Origin: Massilia rubra
GTDB taxonomy: Bacteria > Pseudomonadota > Gammaproteobacteria > Burkholderiales > Burkholderiaceae_D
Direction of reading: 5' to 3'
Assembly: GCF_011682065.1 (NCBI RefSeq)
Contig: NZ_VUYU01000015.1
Location: forward strand, 1-64,000
DNA: 64,000 nt
Both the position numbers and the translations under genes were made by a program. The notes beneath the pieces are model-generated. The model worked only from the letters and a program-made list of their open reading frames with translations. It was not told the DNA's origin and did not search any database. Positions 24,690-33,293 of this stretch are shown here, piece by piece; position 1 is the first letter of the stretch, and each line of letters opens with the position of its first letter.

Positions 24690-25553
24690 TCAACAGACAA
24701 ACCGGCTCTCCGGCAAGCCGCGCACGCCCGGCACCGTCCCCGTGAACAGCCCGCCATCGGCATCCCCCGGATTGGCCAAGCCCACCCGCGCGCTGGTCGC
24801 GTACAGCTGGTCGAGCAGCGCCCCGCCGAACGCCACGCAACTTGGCTGGCTGGCCGGCAACGCCACAGTGCGGTCGACGGCGCCGTCCGGCGCATAGCGC
24901 ACCAGCTTGCCCGCGCCCCACTGGGCGTTCCACAGATACCCGCGCGCATCGACGCACGAGCCGTCCGGCTCGCCCTCACCTTCGACCTGCGCAAACACGC
25001 GCAAGTTCGACAGCGCTCCGCTGACCACGTCGTAGTCGCAGCAACGGATCACCCGCTGCGGCGAATCGCAGTAGTACATGGTGGCGCCGTCGGGACTGAA
25101 ACAGATGCTGTTGGCAATCGCCGCATGCGGCAGCGGCAGGCGCTCCAGGCGCAAGTCGCGGTTGAGCCGGTAAAAGCCGCCGATCGGCAGGCGCGGCTCG
25201 ACTTCGTTGAAGGTGCCGAACACAAAACGCCCCTGCCGATCGCACCGCCCGTCATTGAGGCGCGTGGTCAACCCGGCCTCGACCTCGCAGACCGGCGTCA
25301 CCTCCCCGCTCCCGAGCTCGAAAAAAGCCAGCCGCGTCGCCAGCCCGACCAGCAAGCGCTCGTCGTGATCGGTCAGCGCGAACGAGGCCAGCCGCTCCGG
25401 CATCGCCCAGCTGCGCGTGACACCCGTGGCCGGATGATGCGCCCACAAGGTGGAGCCGAGGATATCGGTCCAGAACACCCTGCCGCTGCGTTCGCACCAC
25501 AGCACGCATTCGCCCAGCGCATTTTTCGCGTCGACCATTAACTCAAGCATCAT
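24690..25553 (-). CDS. SMP-30/gluconolactonase-family L-arabinolactonase
   Basis: This protein of 287 residues is a six-bladed SMP-30/LRE-family lactonase that should hydrolyse L-arabino-1,4-lactone to L-arabonate, step two of the pathway. Metal-ligand positions typical of the family are visible: Glu14 (LGECVLW), Asn in TRLNDGRCD, Asn in AIANSICFS and Asp in EGEPDGSCVD. The start overlaps the stop of the mutarotase gene by ATGA (25550-25553), so the two are coupled. It has no signal peptide and is cytoplasmic. Confidence 0.9.
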   Translation of the reverse strand: MMLELMVDAKNALGECVLWCERSGRVFWTDILGSTLWAHHPATGVTRSWAMPERLASFALTDHDERLLVGLATRLAFFELGSGEVTPVCEVEAGLTTRLNDGRCDRQGRFVFGTFNEVEPRLPIGGFYRLNRDLRLERLPLPHAAIANSICFSPDGATMYYCDSPQRVIRCCDYDVVSGALSNLRVFAQVEGEGEPDGSCVDARGYLWNAQWGAGKLVRYAPDGAVDRTVALPASQPSCVAFGGALLDQLYATSARVGLANPGDADGGLFTGTVPGVRGLPESRFVC

Positions 25554-26611
25554 TTCTCCACCGAAAATTTGTATCGGGATACGGTCGCATATTCTTCACC
25601 GGGGCGCAAGATGGTATTCGGAAATGCGCTTTGGTTGGGCGAATCGGGAAAGTGCTGGGGTTCGAGGCAAAAGCCGCTGCGATAGCCATAGGCCTGGCCC
25701 TTGCCCGTCAAGCTGCCGTCGAGGAAATTGCCGCTGTAAAATTGCACGCCCGGTTCCTCGGTGAACAGTTCGAGCACCCGGCCCGAGACCGGCTCGTGCG
25801 CACGCGCGGCCAGGGTCATCGCCCTGGGGGCCGGTTTGTTGAGCACGAAATTGTGATCGTAGCCGCTGCCGTGGCGCAGTTGTTCATCTTCAATACCGAT
25901 GCGCTCGCCAATCGGGTGCGGCGTGCGAAAGTCGAACGCGGTGCCGGCCACCGGCGCCAGTTCCCCGGTCGGAATCAGGGTGCTGTCGATCGGCGTGTAG
26001 GCGTCGGCGTCGATCCGCAGCAGATGGCCGAGAATGTCGCCCTGGCCCGCCAGGTTGAAGTACGCGTGCTGGGTCAGGTTGACCGGCGTCGCCTTGTCGG
26101 TCACCGCGTCGAACGTCACCACCAGCTCGTCGCCGGCCGTCAGCTCGTATACCACGGTCACGTCGAGCGTGCCGGGATAGCCCTGCTCGCCGTCACGGCT
26201 GCGGTAGATCAAGGTCAGGCCGACCGAATCGCCTTCCTGGAAGGGGATCGCGCGCCACAGCACGCGGTGGTAGCCCTGCTCGCCGCCGTGCAGGTGGTGC
26301 GTGCCGTCGTTGGCGGGCAGTTGCACCACCTGGCCGTCGAGCGTGAAGCGGCCGTCGCGCAGGCGGTTGCCGTAGCGCCCGATCAGGGCGCCGAAGTACG
26401 GCGACTCTTTCACATACGGCGCCAGCGTGTCGAAGCCGAGCGTGATGTCGGCCAGCGCGCCGTGGCGGTCGGGCGTGTGGATTTCGGTGATGATGCCGCC
26501 GAAATCGGTGATCTTCAGCAGCAGCCCGTTTGGATTGGTCAGTGTGAACAAGGTGGCCGCCCTGCCGTCGGGCAGGTGGCCGAATGCGGATTGCGTGATG
26601 CTCGCTTGCAC
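25550..26611 (-). CDS. galM: Aldose 1-epimerase (mutarotase)
   Basis: This protein of 353 residues catalyses anomer exchange of aldoses. The GalM catalytic His and Glu are visible in NLTQHAYFNLAG and in EPGVQFYSGNFLDG; GRYGNRLRDGRF is the substrate loop. It begins at a GTG (26611) preceded by AGGAAG. In the locus it would supply the anomer used by the pentose dehydrogenase. It lies 22 bp after the intracellular GH43 gene and overlaps the lactonase gene. Confidence 0.93.
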   Translation of the reverse strand: MQASITQSAFGHLPDGRAATLFTLTNPNGLLLKITDFGGIITEIHTPDRHGALADITLGFDTLAPYVKESPYFGALIGRYGNRLRDGRFTLDGQVVQLPANDGTHHLHGGEQGYHRVLWRAIPFQEGDSVGLTLIYRSRDGEQGYPGTLDVTVVYELTAGDELVVTFDAVTDKATPVNLTQHAYFNLAGQGDILGHLLRIDADAYTPIDSTLIPTGELAPVAGTAFDFRTPHPIGERIGIEDEQLRHGSGYDHNFVLNKPAPRAMTLAARAHEPVSGRVLELFTEEPGVQFYSGNFLDGSLTGKGQAYGYRSGFCLEPQHFPDSPNQSAFPNTILRPGEEYATVSRYKFSVEK

Positions 26612-26633
26612 GGTGCTTCCTCGTTAAGGTGGC

Positions 26634-27584
26634 TCAGGCGATTGACGGGCGTCCGAACACGGGCATGCCCTGCTCGTCCCATCGTAATGGCTTGACGAAA
26701 GTATGGCGGTCGGGGTTCCACAGGGGGTCGCCGACAATCTCGGTGTAGGTACGAGCATGGTACACCAGCATCACGGTGTCGCCATCCTCGGCATAGGTAA
26801 AACTGTTGTGGCCCGGACCGTAGATACCGTGCTCGTAGCAGGTTTGCAGCACCGGCTCGGCCAGCTTGGTCCACGATGCCGGATTGAGCAGGTCGGCGTT
26901 CTCGTCGGCCCACAGCAGGCCCATCGCGTAGTTCTCGTCGGTGGCGCTGGCCGAGTAACTGATGAAAATCTTGCCGTTGCGCTTGATGACGGAGGGGCCT
27001 TCGTTAACCCAGAAGCCACGGATTTCCCAGTCGAATTCGGGTTTGCTGAGCATGACCGGCGGCCCGCCAAGCTGCCATGGCGTGGCCATCGGCGCGATGT
27101 ACAGGTTGGAGTTGCCTTCGATCGCCTCGTCCTTCTGCGCCCACAGGTAGTACAGCACGCCGTCATGGGTGAAGGTGGTGGCGTCGAGACAGAAGGTGTC
27201 GATGCCGCTGTCGACTTGCCCCATGAATTCCCACTCGCCTTCGAGCGGGTTGGGATTGGTGTTGCGCACGGCGTACATGCGGTGCTGGAACAGCTTGTGT
27301 TTGATCTCGCGGCTCGGGGCGGCGGCAAAGTAGACGTACCACGCGCCCTGGTTGAAGTGAATTTCCGGCGCCCACAGCAGTTCGCTGTACGGTCCGGCAT
27401 CCGGCTTGCGCCATACATCGATTGCGGGCGCGCCTGGCAATTCCGCAATGGTGCGCGCTCGGCGCACTTCGATGCGGTCGTATTCCGGCACCGAGGCCGT
27501 GAAATAGTAATAGCCGTCGCTGTGCTTGTAAATGAACGGATCGGCGCGTTGCGCGATCAGGGGGGACAGTGTCTGCATGGTCAT
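26634..27584 (-). CDS. Intracellular GH43 exo-alpha-L-arabinofuranosidase
   Basis: This protein of 316 residues has no signal peptide and is a GH43 enzyme resembling subfamily 26 exo-1,5-alpha-L-arabinofuranosidases. Likely catalytic residues are Asp15 (RADPFIY), Asp134 (FCLDATTF) and Glu195 (VNEGPSVI). It should degrade imported arabino-oligosaccharides in the cytoplasm. It lies directly downstream of the symporter gene. A second ATG two codons later is equally possible as start; neither has a clear ribosome site. Confidence 0.88.
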   Translation of the reverse strand: MTMQTLSPLIAQRADPFIYKHSDGYYYFTASVPEYDRIEVRRARTIAELPGAPAIDVWRKPDAGPYSELLWAPEIHFNQGAWYVYFAAAPSREIKHKLFQHRMYAVRNTNPNPLEGEWEFMGQVDSGIDTFCLDATTFTHDGVLYYLWAQKDEAIEGNSNLYIAPMATPWQLGGPPVMLSKPEFDWEIRGFWVNEGPSVIKRNGKIFISYSASATDENYAMGLLWADENADLLNPASWTKLAEPVLQTCYEHGIYGPGHNSFTYAEDGDTVMLVYHARTYTEIVGDPLWNPDRHTFVKPLRWDEQGMPVFGRPSIA

Positions 27585-27611
27585 TGGGTTTGCTTAAGCG
27601 GGTCTGGTAAA

Positions 27612-28979
27612 TTACGTGGTGGCGAAGCCGGCGCTGCGCAGGTCGGTCTTGACCTCGTCGTAGTAGCTGTCGGTGATGCGGTACTTGAACATCAGCACGC
27701 CCATCAGGAAGTGGAAGAAGCCGGGGATGACGGTGAGCATCAAGGCGATGCCGCTCAGCGCCAGCGGGCTTTGCGCCTGGTTCGGCACATACTGGAAATA
27801 GGTCAGCAGCAGCCCGACCATGCCGCCGGCCACCGCCATGCCGGCCTTCTGGCATACCGAAATGCCGCCGAAGGCAAAGCCGGAGACGCGCTTGCCGGTC
27901 TTGACCTGGCCGTAGTCGATGGTTTCGGCAATCGCCGACCAGAACACCGGCGCATGCAGGTCGACCACGAACGAGAGCAGGAAGTACAGGATAAACGCGA
28001 GCAGCATGTCGCCCGGCTTCACGAACACGTACATCAGCACGCTGATCAGGGCCACCCCAAGCTGGGTGTAGCGGAACAGCTTGACCTTGCAATAGGACTT
28101 GGTGATCCAGGTCGAGGCGACCATCGACAGGATCGCGGCCGCCACGCCGGTCGACAAGAACGCCGCCACGGTATCGGTGTCGCCGCCAAGGTAATACATG
28201 GCGTAATAGATGGCGACCGAGCCGCGCACCACGTAGCCGACCGTGCCGGTCAGGCACACGCCGCACAGGATCAGCCATTGGTCGTTGCGCATCAGCAGCT
28301 TGAACTGTTCCATCAAAGGCTGCCGTTCGACCACGTGCACCACCCTTTCCTTGGTAGTGAACACGCAAAACAGGAACAAGCCGACGCCCATCACCGCCAT
28401 CAGCGCCATGGCCGACTGGTAGCCGACGGCCAGGTTCCCCGCACCCCATTTGTCCGCCAGCTTGGGCACGATAATGGTCACCATAAAGGCGCCGACCTTG
28501 GCGAAGAACAGCCGGTAGCCGTTGGCCGACAGGCGTTCCTGCGGATCGCTGGTCAGTCCGCTGATCAGCGAAATATACGGAATGCCGACCCCGGCCGTCA
28601 TCAGGGTCATCAGGATGTAGGTCGAATACGCCCACACCAGCTTGGCGTCATAGCCCCAGCCTGGCGTGGTGAACACGAAAAACACGCTCACGCCATAGGG
28701 AACGCACAGCCACAGCAGCCAAGGGCGATAGCGCCCGAAGCGCGCCGTGAAGCGGTCGGTCACCTGCCCCATGGCCAGGTCGGCCGCGCCGCCGATGACT
28801 TTGACCACCACGAACAGCAGCGCCAGGTGCTCGGTGCGCAAGCCGTAGATATCGGTGTAGAAGAAGGTGATGAGCAGCATCATCGACGAGATCACGACGT
28901 TGAGCGCCATGTCGCCGGTGCCGAAGCCCACTTTTTCGAGGGTGGATAATTTCTGGGAATTCTTATCGAGCGTATTCAT
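27612..28979 (-). CDS. GPH-family sugar:cation symporter
   Basis: This protein of 455 residues has about twelve hydrophobic segments and is a member of the glycoside-pentoside-hexuronide symporter family. DLAMGQVTDRFTARFGRYRPWLL in the first cytoplasmic loop is the family signature. Together with the intracellular GH43 enzyme it suggests uptake of arabino-oligosaccharides. The ATG at 28979 was chosen because residues upstream come from noncoding DNA. The operon continues with GH43, galM and the lactonase gene. Confidence 0.88.
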   Translation of the reverse strand: MNTLDKNSQKLSTLEKVGFGTGDMALNVVISSMMLLITFFYTDIYGLRTEHLALLFVVVKVIGGAADLAMGQVTDRFTARFGRYRPWLLWLCVPYGVSVFFVFTTPGWGYDAKLVWAYSTYILMTLMTAGVGIPYISLISGLTSDPQERLSANGYRLFFAKVGAFMVTIIVPKLADKWGAGNLAVGYQSAMALMAVMGVGLFLFCVFTTKERVVHVVERQPLMEQFKLLMRNDQWLILCGVCLTGTVGYVVRGSVAIYYAMYYLGGDTDTVAAFLSTGVAAAILSMVASTWITKSYCKVKLFRYTQLGVALISVLMYVFVKPGDMLLAFILYFLLSFVVDLHAPVFWSAIAETIDYGQVKTGKRVSGFAFGGISVCQKAGMAVAGGMVGLLLTYFQYVPNQAQSPLALSGIALMLTVIPGFFHFLMGVLMFKYRITDSYYDEVKTDLRSAGFATT

Positions 28980-29065
28980 GCAAACTTTCTCAGCCATACA
29001 AGGACAGAAAGCGCTGCGTTCAATTTCCACGCAACGCTTCCGGGACGATCGCCTGACAAACTTAC

Positions 29066-29185
29066 GGGACCTTGAAGAACCGTAGCGAGCGGCTTCAGTT
29101 TCGTCCGAGACGCGGAGCCGTACGAAGGTACGGTGAGCATCGCAGGGCGAAAATGATGCCGCGCAGTAGGTTATTCGAGGTTCCC
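29066..29185. repeat. Palindromic intergenic repeat after the TonB receptor gene
   Basis: Imperfect inverted ends (GGGACCTTGAAGAACC at 29066 against the complement of GGTTATTCGAGGTTCCC at 29169-29185) enclose a smaller hairpin CCGTAC-GAAG-GTACGG at 29118-29133. It abuts the stop codon of the receptor gene and lies before the symporter gene in the same direction. It could be a transcription attenuator or a mobile repeat. Confidence 0.6.
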
Positions 29186-31798
29186 CTACATTTTGTAGCG
29201 CAGCGACAGGCCAACCACGCGGTCGTAGCGGCGAATGTCGCGCGGGTTGCTGGCGACGCCATGGTAATCGTGGTACTTACGGTCAAGCAAATTCTCCACG
29301 TCCACGGTCACACTCATCGCTTCGCTGATCTTGTAGGAGAGCGAGGCATCCATGGTCTTGATCGGGTCGACGATCAAGTCGAAACCCAGGCCACGGTAGT
29401 TGAAGGTGTCGACATACTTGTCGCGCCAGTTGTAGGCCACGCGGCCGGACCAGCCATCGCGCTCGTACAGGCCGACCACGTTGTACGACAGCTTGGACAT
29501 GCCGACGAACGGTTTGAGCACGCCGCCGGTGTCGGTCAGGTCGCCCTTCATGTAGGTCACGTTCGCTTGCAGGCCGAAGCCGCCCAGCCAGCCCGGCAGC
29601 TTGTCGTAGAACTGCTGGTAAGACAATTCCGCGCCCTGCAAGGTGCCCTTGGACATATTGCGCGGCCGGTTCACGTCGTACACGATGCCGTTATAGGTTT
29701 CCTTGGTCGAACTGGTGAGGATGTAGTTCTTGAAGTCGTGGCGGAACACGGTGGCCGTGAGCGAGCCGGTCGGGGCAAAATACCATTCTGCCGCGGCATC
29801 GAAATTCTTGCCTTCGATCGGTTTCAGGTCCGGATTGCCGCCCGTGCCCACCGCTTGCACGGTGGTGCTCGGCACGTTGTAGGACACGCCCGGATTGAAC
29901 TGGTCGAAGTTGGCCCGCTGCATGGACTTGCCGGCGGTCAGGCGCGCCTGCACTTCCGGCAAGATCATGGCCTTGAGGGTGGCGTTCGGCAACACGTCGG
30001 TCGACGATGGCGTACTCGATACCGGCACGATCACGCCATTCGATTGCGAGTAGCCGCTCAGCACACCCTTGGTCTGCACAACGCGCACCCCGACCGTGCC
30101 GTCGACCGGGATGGTCCCGGCCGTAAAACCATACTTGGCCTTGGTGTAGATGGCGTAGGTGGTTTCCTGGTTGTTGAACTGGGACAGCTTGTCTTCCGCC
30201 GACTTGCTGCCATCGCCGAACAGTTTGCGCAAGTCGCCGATATGGTCGTGCATGAAGCCCGCGCATGGCGTGACCCACGAAGCCATGCCGTAGTCGCCCG
30301 CCATCGGCATCGAATTGCAGGCCAGGCCCGGCACCGAGTTCAATGGAATATTGCCCGGCGCCGGACGGAAGCCGTCCAGCTCGTGCACATAGGCCGCATT
30401 GCGTTTGGCGACCCGCACGCCGGTCGAGACGTCCTTGATGAAGCCGTCTTCTTCCGGGGTCCAGGTGGCGTCGGCGCGCCAGTCGGTCGCGCGGCTTTCG
30501 GCATGGTTGTGATTGTCGAAGAAGGTGGCGACCCGGTAATTGTTCGGGTTGCTCATGTCGTAACCGGGATAGGAAAACTGCGCTCCCCCATTCACGTAGG
30601 TGTTGCCGGTGATGGTAGGCGGCGCCGCCACCAGGTCGACAATCGGAAACTCCTGGCGCACTTTGCTCAGTGTACGCGCCAGCTCGGTCGTCACGCGCCA
30701 GGTCGGCGACACGTTCCAGCGCGCACCGATGGCGCCCTGGCTGCCCAGCGAGTAATCGTGCGGCGCCTGGGTCGAGCCGAGCGCGAACGGATTGCTGTTG
30801 GTCGATGTCACCGTCTGCACCTGCTTGGTGCCGGGAATCAGGGTGAAGGCGGAATTCTTGTTCAGGCCAAGCGCGCCGACATAGAACTGGCGTTCGGCAT
30901 CGTGATGGATTTCGGTCGAGATGCCTTCGGCAAAGAATTCGAGGGCCGCGTTCGGGCGCCACTGCAGCGCAACATTGCCGGCCACGCGCTTGCGCTGGCC
31001 CTGGTACAGCACATGGCCCAGCTCGTCCGGCGCGGAGATGCCGGCGCCGATGTCGGCCGCGCGGTCCTTCGGCGGCGAATTCCAGGTAATTTCGTCGTGG
31101 TAATTGCCATCCTGGTAGGACAAGCCGGCCAGCGCGCCGATCTCGCCGTAGCCGGTTTTCCAGCGGTTCGAGATCATGCCCGACAGGTTGGGATCGTTGG
31201 TTTTCGACTTGTCGCGGTTTTCCACGCGCGCCGTGAGGCTCGACGCGAACCCCTTGGCGTCGAACGGACGCGCGGTGCGCACATCGATCACGCCGGCGGT
31301 GCCGCCCTCGACCATCTCGGCGCCCTGGGTCTTGTACACGTCCACCCGTTGCAGCATGGCGGCCGGAATGTCGGCCAGGTACAGGCTGCGGCCCTCTTTG
31401 CCGGCGGTGAACATTTCGCGGCCGTTGAGCAGGGTCACGAGGCCAGGCAAGCCACGGATGACGACCTCGCGCGCTTCGCCGTTTTCGCGGCGGATCTGCA
31501 CGCCGGTGATACGACCGAGCATTTCGGCGACATTCTTGTCCGGGAACTTGCCGGCTTCCTCGGCCACGATGGAATCGATCACTTCGTCCGAATTGCGCTT
31601 GATGGCCTGGGCGCTCTGGGCTGCCTTGCGCACGCCGGAGACCGTAACCACGCTGGTGGAATCAAGCGCAGTGGCATCCTGCGCCCATACCGAGGCGCCG
31701 CTCAGCATGCCGGCGCCGGCCAGGGCCACCACGATCAGCTTCAAGGTCAAGGGGGTGCGGGAAATGGCCGCGACGGGGCCTGGTGCGTGCGATGTCAT
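29186..31798 (-). CDS. TonB-dependent receptor, probable arabino-oligosaccharide uptake
   Basis: This protein of 870 residues has a signal peptide (to about residue 40, VWAQ), a plug domain with GKFPDKNVAEMLGRITGVQI and VVIRGLPGLVTLLNGREMF, and a long beta-barrel ending in the C-terminal Met of SLRYKM. The plug sequence is that of TBDT carbohydrate receptors common in Oxalobacteraceae. It is the first gene of the arabinan locus and has promoter/operator C upstream, so it is likely induced together with the enzymes. A paralogue with a near-identical plug lies at 53482-56121. The substrate is inferred. Confidence 0.9.
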   Translation of the reverse strand: MTSHAPGPVAAISRTPLTLKLIVVALAGAGMLSGASVWAQDATALDSTSVVTVSGVRKAAQSAQAIKRNSDEVIDSIVAEEAGKFPDKNVAEMLGRITGVQIRRENGEAREVVIRGLPGLVTLLNGREMFTAGKEGRSLYLADIPAAMLQRVDVYKTQGAEMVEGGTAGVIDVRTARPFDAKGFASSLTARVENRDKSKTNDPNLSGMISNRWKTGYGEIGALAGLSYQDGNYHDEITWNSPPKDRAADIGAGISAPDELGHVLYQGQRKRVAGNVALQWRPNAALEFFAEGISTEIHHDAERQFYVGALGLNKNSAFTLIPGTKQVQTVTSTNSNPFALGSTQAPHDYSLGSQGAIGARWNVSPTWRVTTELARTLSKVRQEFPIVDLVAAPPTITGNTYVNGGAQFSYPGYDMSNPNNYRVATFFDNHNHAESRATDWRADATWTPEEDGFIKDVSTGVRVAKRNAAYVHELDGFRPAPGNIPLNSVPGLACNSMPMAGDYGMASWVTPCAGFMHDHIGDLRKLFGDGSKSAEDKLSQFNNQETTYAIYTKAKYGFTAGTIPVDGTVGVRVVQTKGVLSGYSQSNGVIVPVSSTPSSTDVLPNATLKAMILPEVQARLTAGKSMQRANFDQFNPGVSYNVPSTTVQAVGTGGNPDLKPIEGKNFDAAAEWYFAPTGSLTATVFRHDFKNYILTSSTKETYNGIVYDVNRPRNMSKGTLQGAELSYQQFYDKLPGWLGGFGLQANVTYMKGDLTDTGGVLKPFVGMSKLSYNVVGLYERDGWSGRVAYNWRDKYVDTFNYRGLGFDLIVDPIKTMDASLSYKISEAMSVTVDVENLLDRKYHDYHGVASNPRDIRRYDRVVGLSLRYKM

Positions 31799-31855
31799 AC
31801 GTCTCCTTGGCGTTCTAGTTATATGATTCTTGGGTATTTTTAGCCCTTGAACCGG

Positions 31856-31929
31856 ATAGTAAGGAAAGCCAAAGAATCAATCCAATCATATTTTTCCGGT
31901 TTTCGATACCGTTTTCGATATGGCATCGA
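31856..31929 (-). promoter_or_regulatory. Arabinose-locus promoter and operator C, upstream of the TonB receptor
   Basis: On the minus strand TTGGAT (31880-31885) and TACTAT (31856-31861) are separated by 18 bp, as at sites A and B. Upstream lies CCAATCATATTTTT and, about 5 bp further away than in A and B, GATACC...GATATGGCATCGA. It is the most diverged of the three sites. Confidence 0.6.
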
Positions 31930-33166
31930 TTACCGCGTCCAGCCCTGCCCCGGCCGCCAGGCGCTCTTTGACTGCCGAGCAACCGATATGGATCTCGGGC
32001 GATTGCAGCAGGCTGTGCAGGGCGTCGGCCAGCGTGCGGACGCTGACGCGGTTCGCTTTGAGCGTCAGGCCGGCGTGCATCGCCCTGACGCGTTCGCCGT
32101 TGTCGAACTGGTCGTAGGCCATCGGCACGACCAGCTGCGGCGTACCGGCGCGCAAGGCGACGGCCGTGGTGCCGATGCCGCCGTGGTGCACCAGCGCCGC
32201 CGCGTCCGGCAGCAAGGCCGCCAGCGGGCAGTAATCCTGCCAGAACGCCGTTGGCGGCAAGTTGGCCGGCACATGCGCCCGGTGCGCCGTCAGGAACACG
32301 ATGCGCCGGCCGAGCCGCTCCGCCGCCGCCAGTGCGCTGGCAAAGAACGCGGCCGCGTGCATGTTGGCGGTACCGTGGGTGACGATGATCGGGGCGCTGC
32401 CGGCGCGCATGAATTGCACGAGGCCCGGCGCAATCGATGCCTCCGGATGCGGATCGTACAGCGGAAAATCGCCGCACAGCAGCGGCGACGGCCAGTCCGG
32501 CTGGCGCGCGCCGAACCATTCCGGAAACAGGGTCACCGACAGATCGGGCGCGCTGTACATCTCGTCCATGTAGCTGGATATGGGCGCGCGCCCCTGCGCG
32601 CGGCGTATCGCGTTCAGTTCGGGCACGACGACCGGGTTGATGGCCGTGGACTCGACCATGTTCCACAGCCAGCGCCGCACTGTCAGCGGCAGCCAGCCCG
32701 GTATCGGGAACGGTCCCAGCACCGGCAAGTCGTGCACCGTGCGCAGGTTCGATGGCGCCAGGTAGGCGGCCACGATCCGGATATCGGGCCGTTCCGCGCG
32801 GCGCAGGTCGGCATGCGCCACGGCCAGCGGATGGACCAGCAAGGTGCACGGCTGGTCCGGCGGCAGGGCCGCGACAAAGGCGCGCATCGCTTCCATGCCG
32901 TCCCGGATGGCGCGCCATACCACGCCGAAACCGCGCCGCGGATGCCACAGGTCGGGATCGTCCAGGACCACCGGATCGGCCGGCAAGGGATGGCATTCCA
33001 GGCCCGCATGACGCACCAGCGGCTCGTGCATCTGGGGCGCGAGGATCGTGACCTTGTGGCCGCGCTCGCGCAGCCCGATCCCGAGCCGCAGGAATGGAAA
33101 CAGATCGCCGGCCGAGCCGGTGGTGACGACGACAATATGCGGCAAAACGGTCGAATAATCGGACAT
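31886..33166 (-). CDS. Glycosyltransferase family 1 (UGT-like)
   Basis: This protein of 426 residues has a GT-B fold. The N-terminal acceptor half starts VVVTTGSAGDLFPFLRLGIGL, and the C-terminal half has the nucleotide-sugar motif ALVHHGGIGTTAVALRAGTPQLVVPMAYDQFDN typical of UGT/rhamnosyltransferase-like enzymes. It probably adds a sugar to a small lipophilic acceptor; the substrate is unknown. It overlaps operator C at its 3' end and reads toward the TonB receptor gene. It seems unrelated to arabinan use. Confidence 0.88.
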   Translation of the reverse strand: MSDYSTVLPHIVVVTTGSAGDLFPFLRLGIGLRERGHKVTILAPQMHEPLVRHAGLECHPLPADPVVLDDPDLWHPRRGFGVVWRAIRDGMEAMRAFVAALPPDQPCTLLVHPLAVAHADLRRAERPDIRIVAAYLAPSNLRTVHDLPVLGPFPIPGWLPLTVRRWLWNMVESTAINPVVVPELNAIRRAQGRAPISSYMDEMYSAPDLSVTLFPEWFGARQPDWPSPLLCGDFPLYDPHPEASIAPGLVQFMRAGSAPIIVTHGTANMHAAAFFASALAAAERLGRRIVFLTAHRAHVPANLPPTAFWQDYCPLAALLPDAAALVHHGGIGTTAVALRAGTPQLVVPMAYDQFDNGERVRAMHAGLTLKANRVSVRTLADALHSLLQSPEIHIGCSAVKERLAAGAGLDAVIDAISKTVSKTGKI

Positions 33167-33293
33167 GGCGTTTCCATAGAGGGGATAGGCGGCGCAAAGC
33201 GCCGCTCATCATACAGCGTCGCTCAGCTGCCCAGCTGCGGCCATTTGCGCTATCCTGCCTGGATTCTCTTCACTCAATGTACAAGGAATCGTC

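Noticed and set aside
26703-28949. 748-codon plus-strand frame opposite the GH43 and symporter genes
   Set aside because: It spans two genes that have clear families and starts on the minus strand; the translation is His/Gln/Arg-rich low-quality sequence.
29072-31843. 923-codon plus-strand frame opposite the TonB receptor gene
   Set aside because: It arises from the high third-position GC of the receptor gene on the other strand; no recognisable domain or ribosome site.
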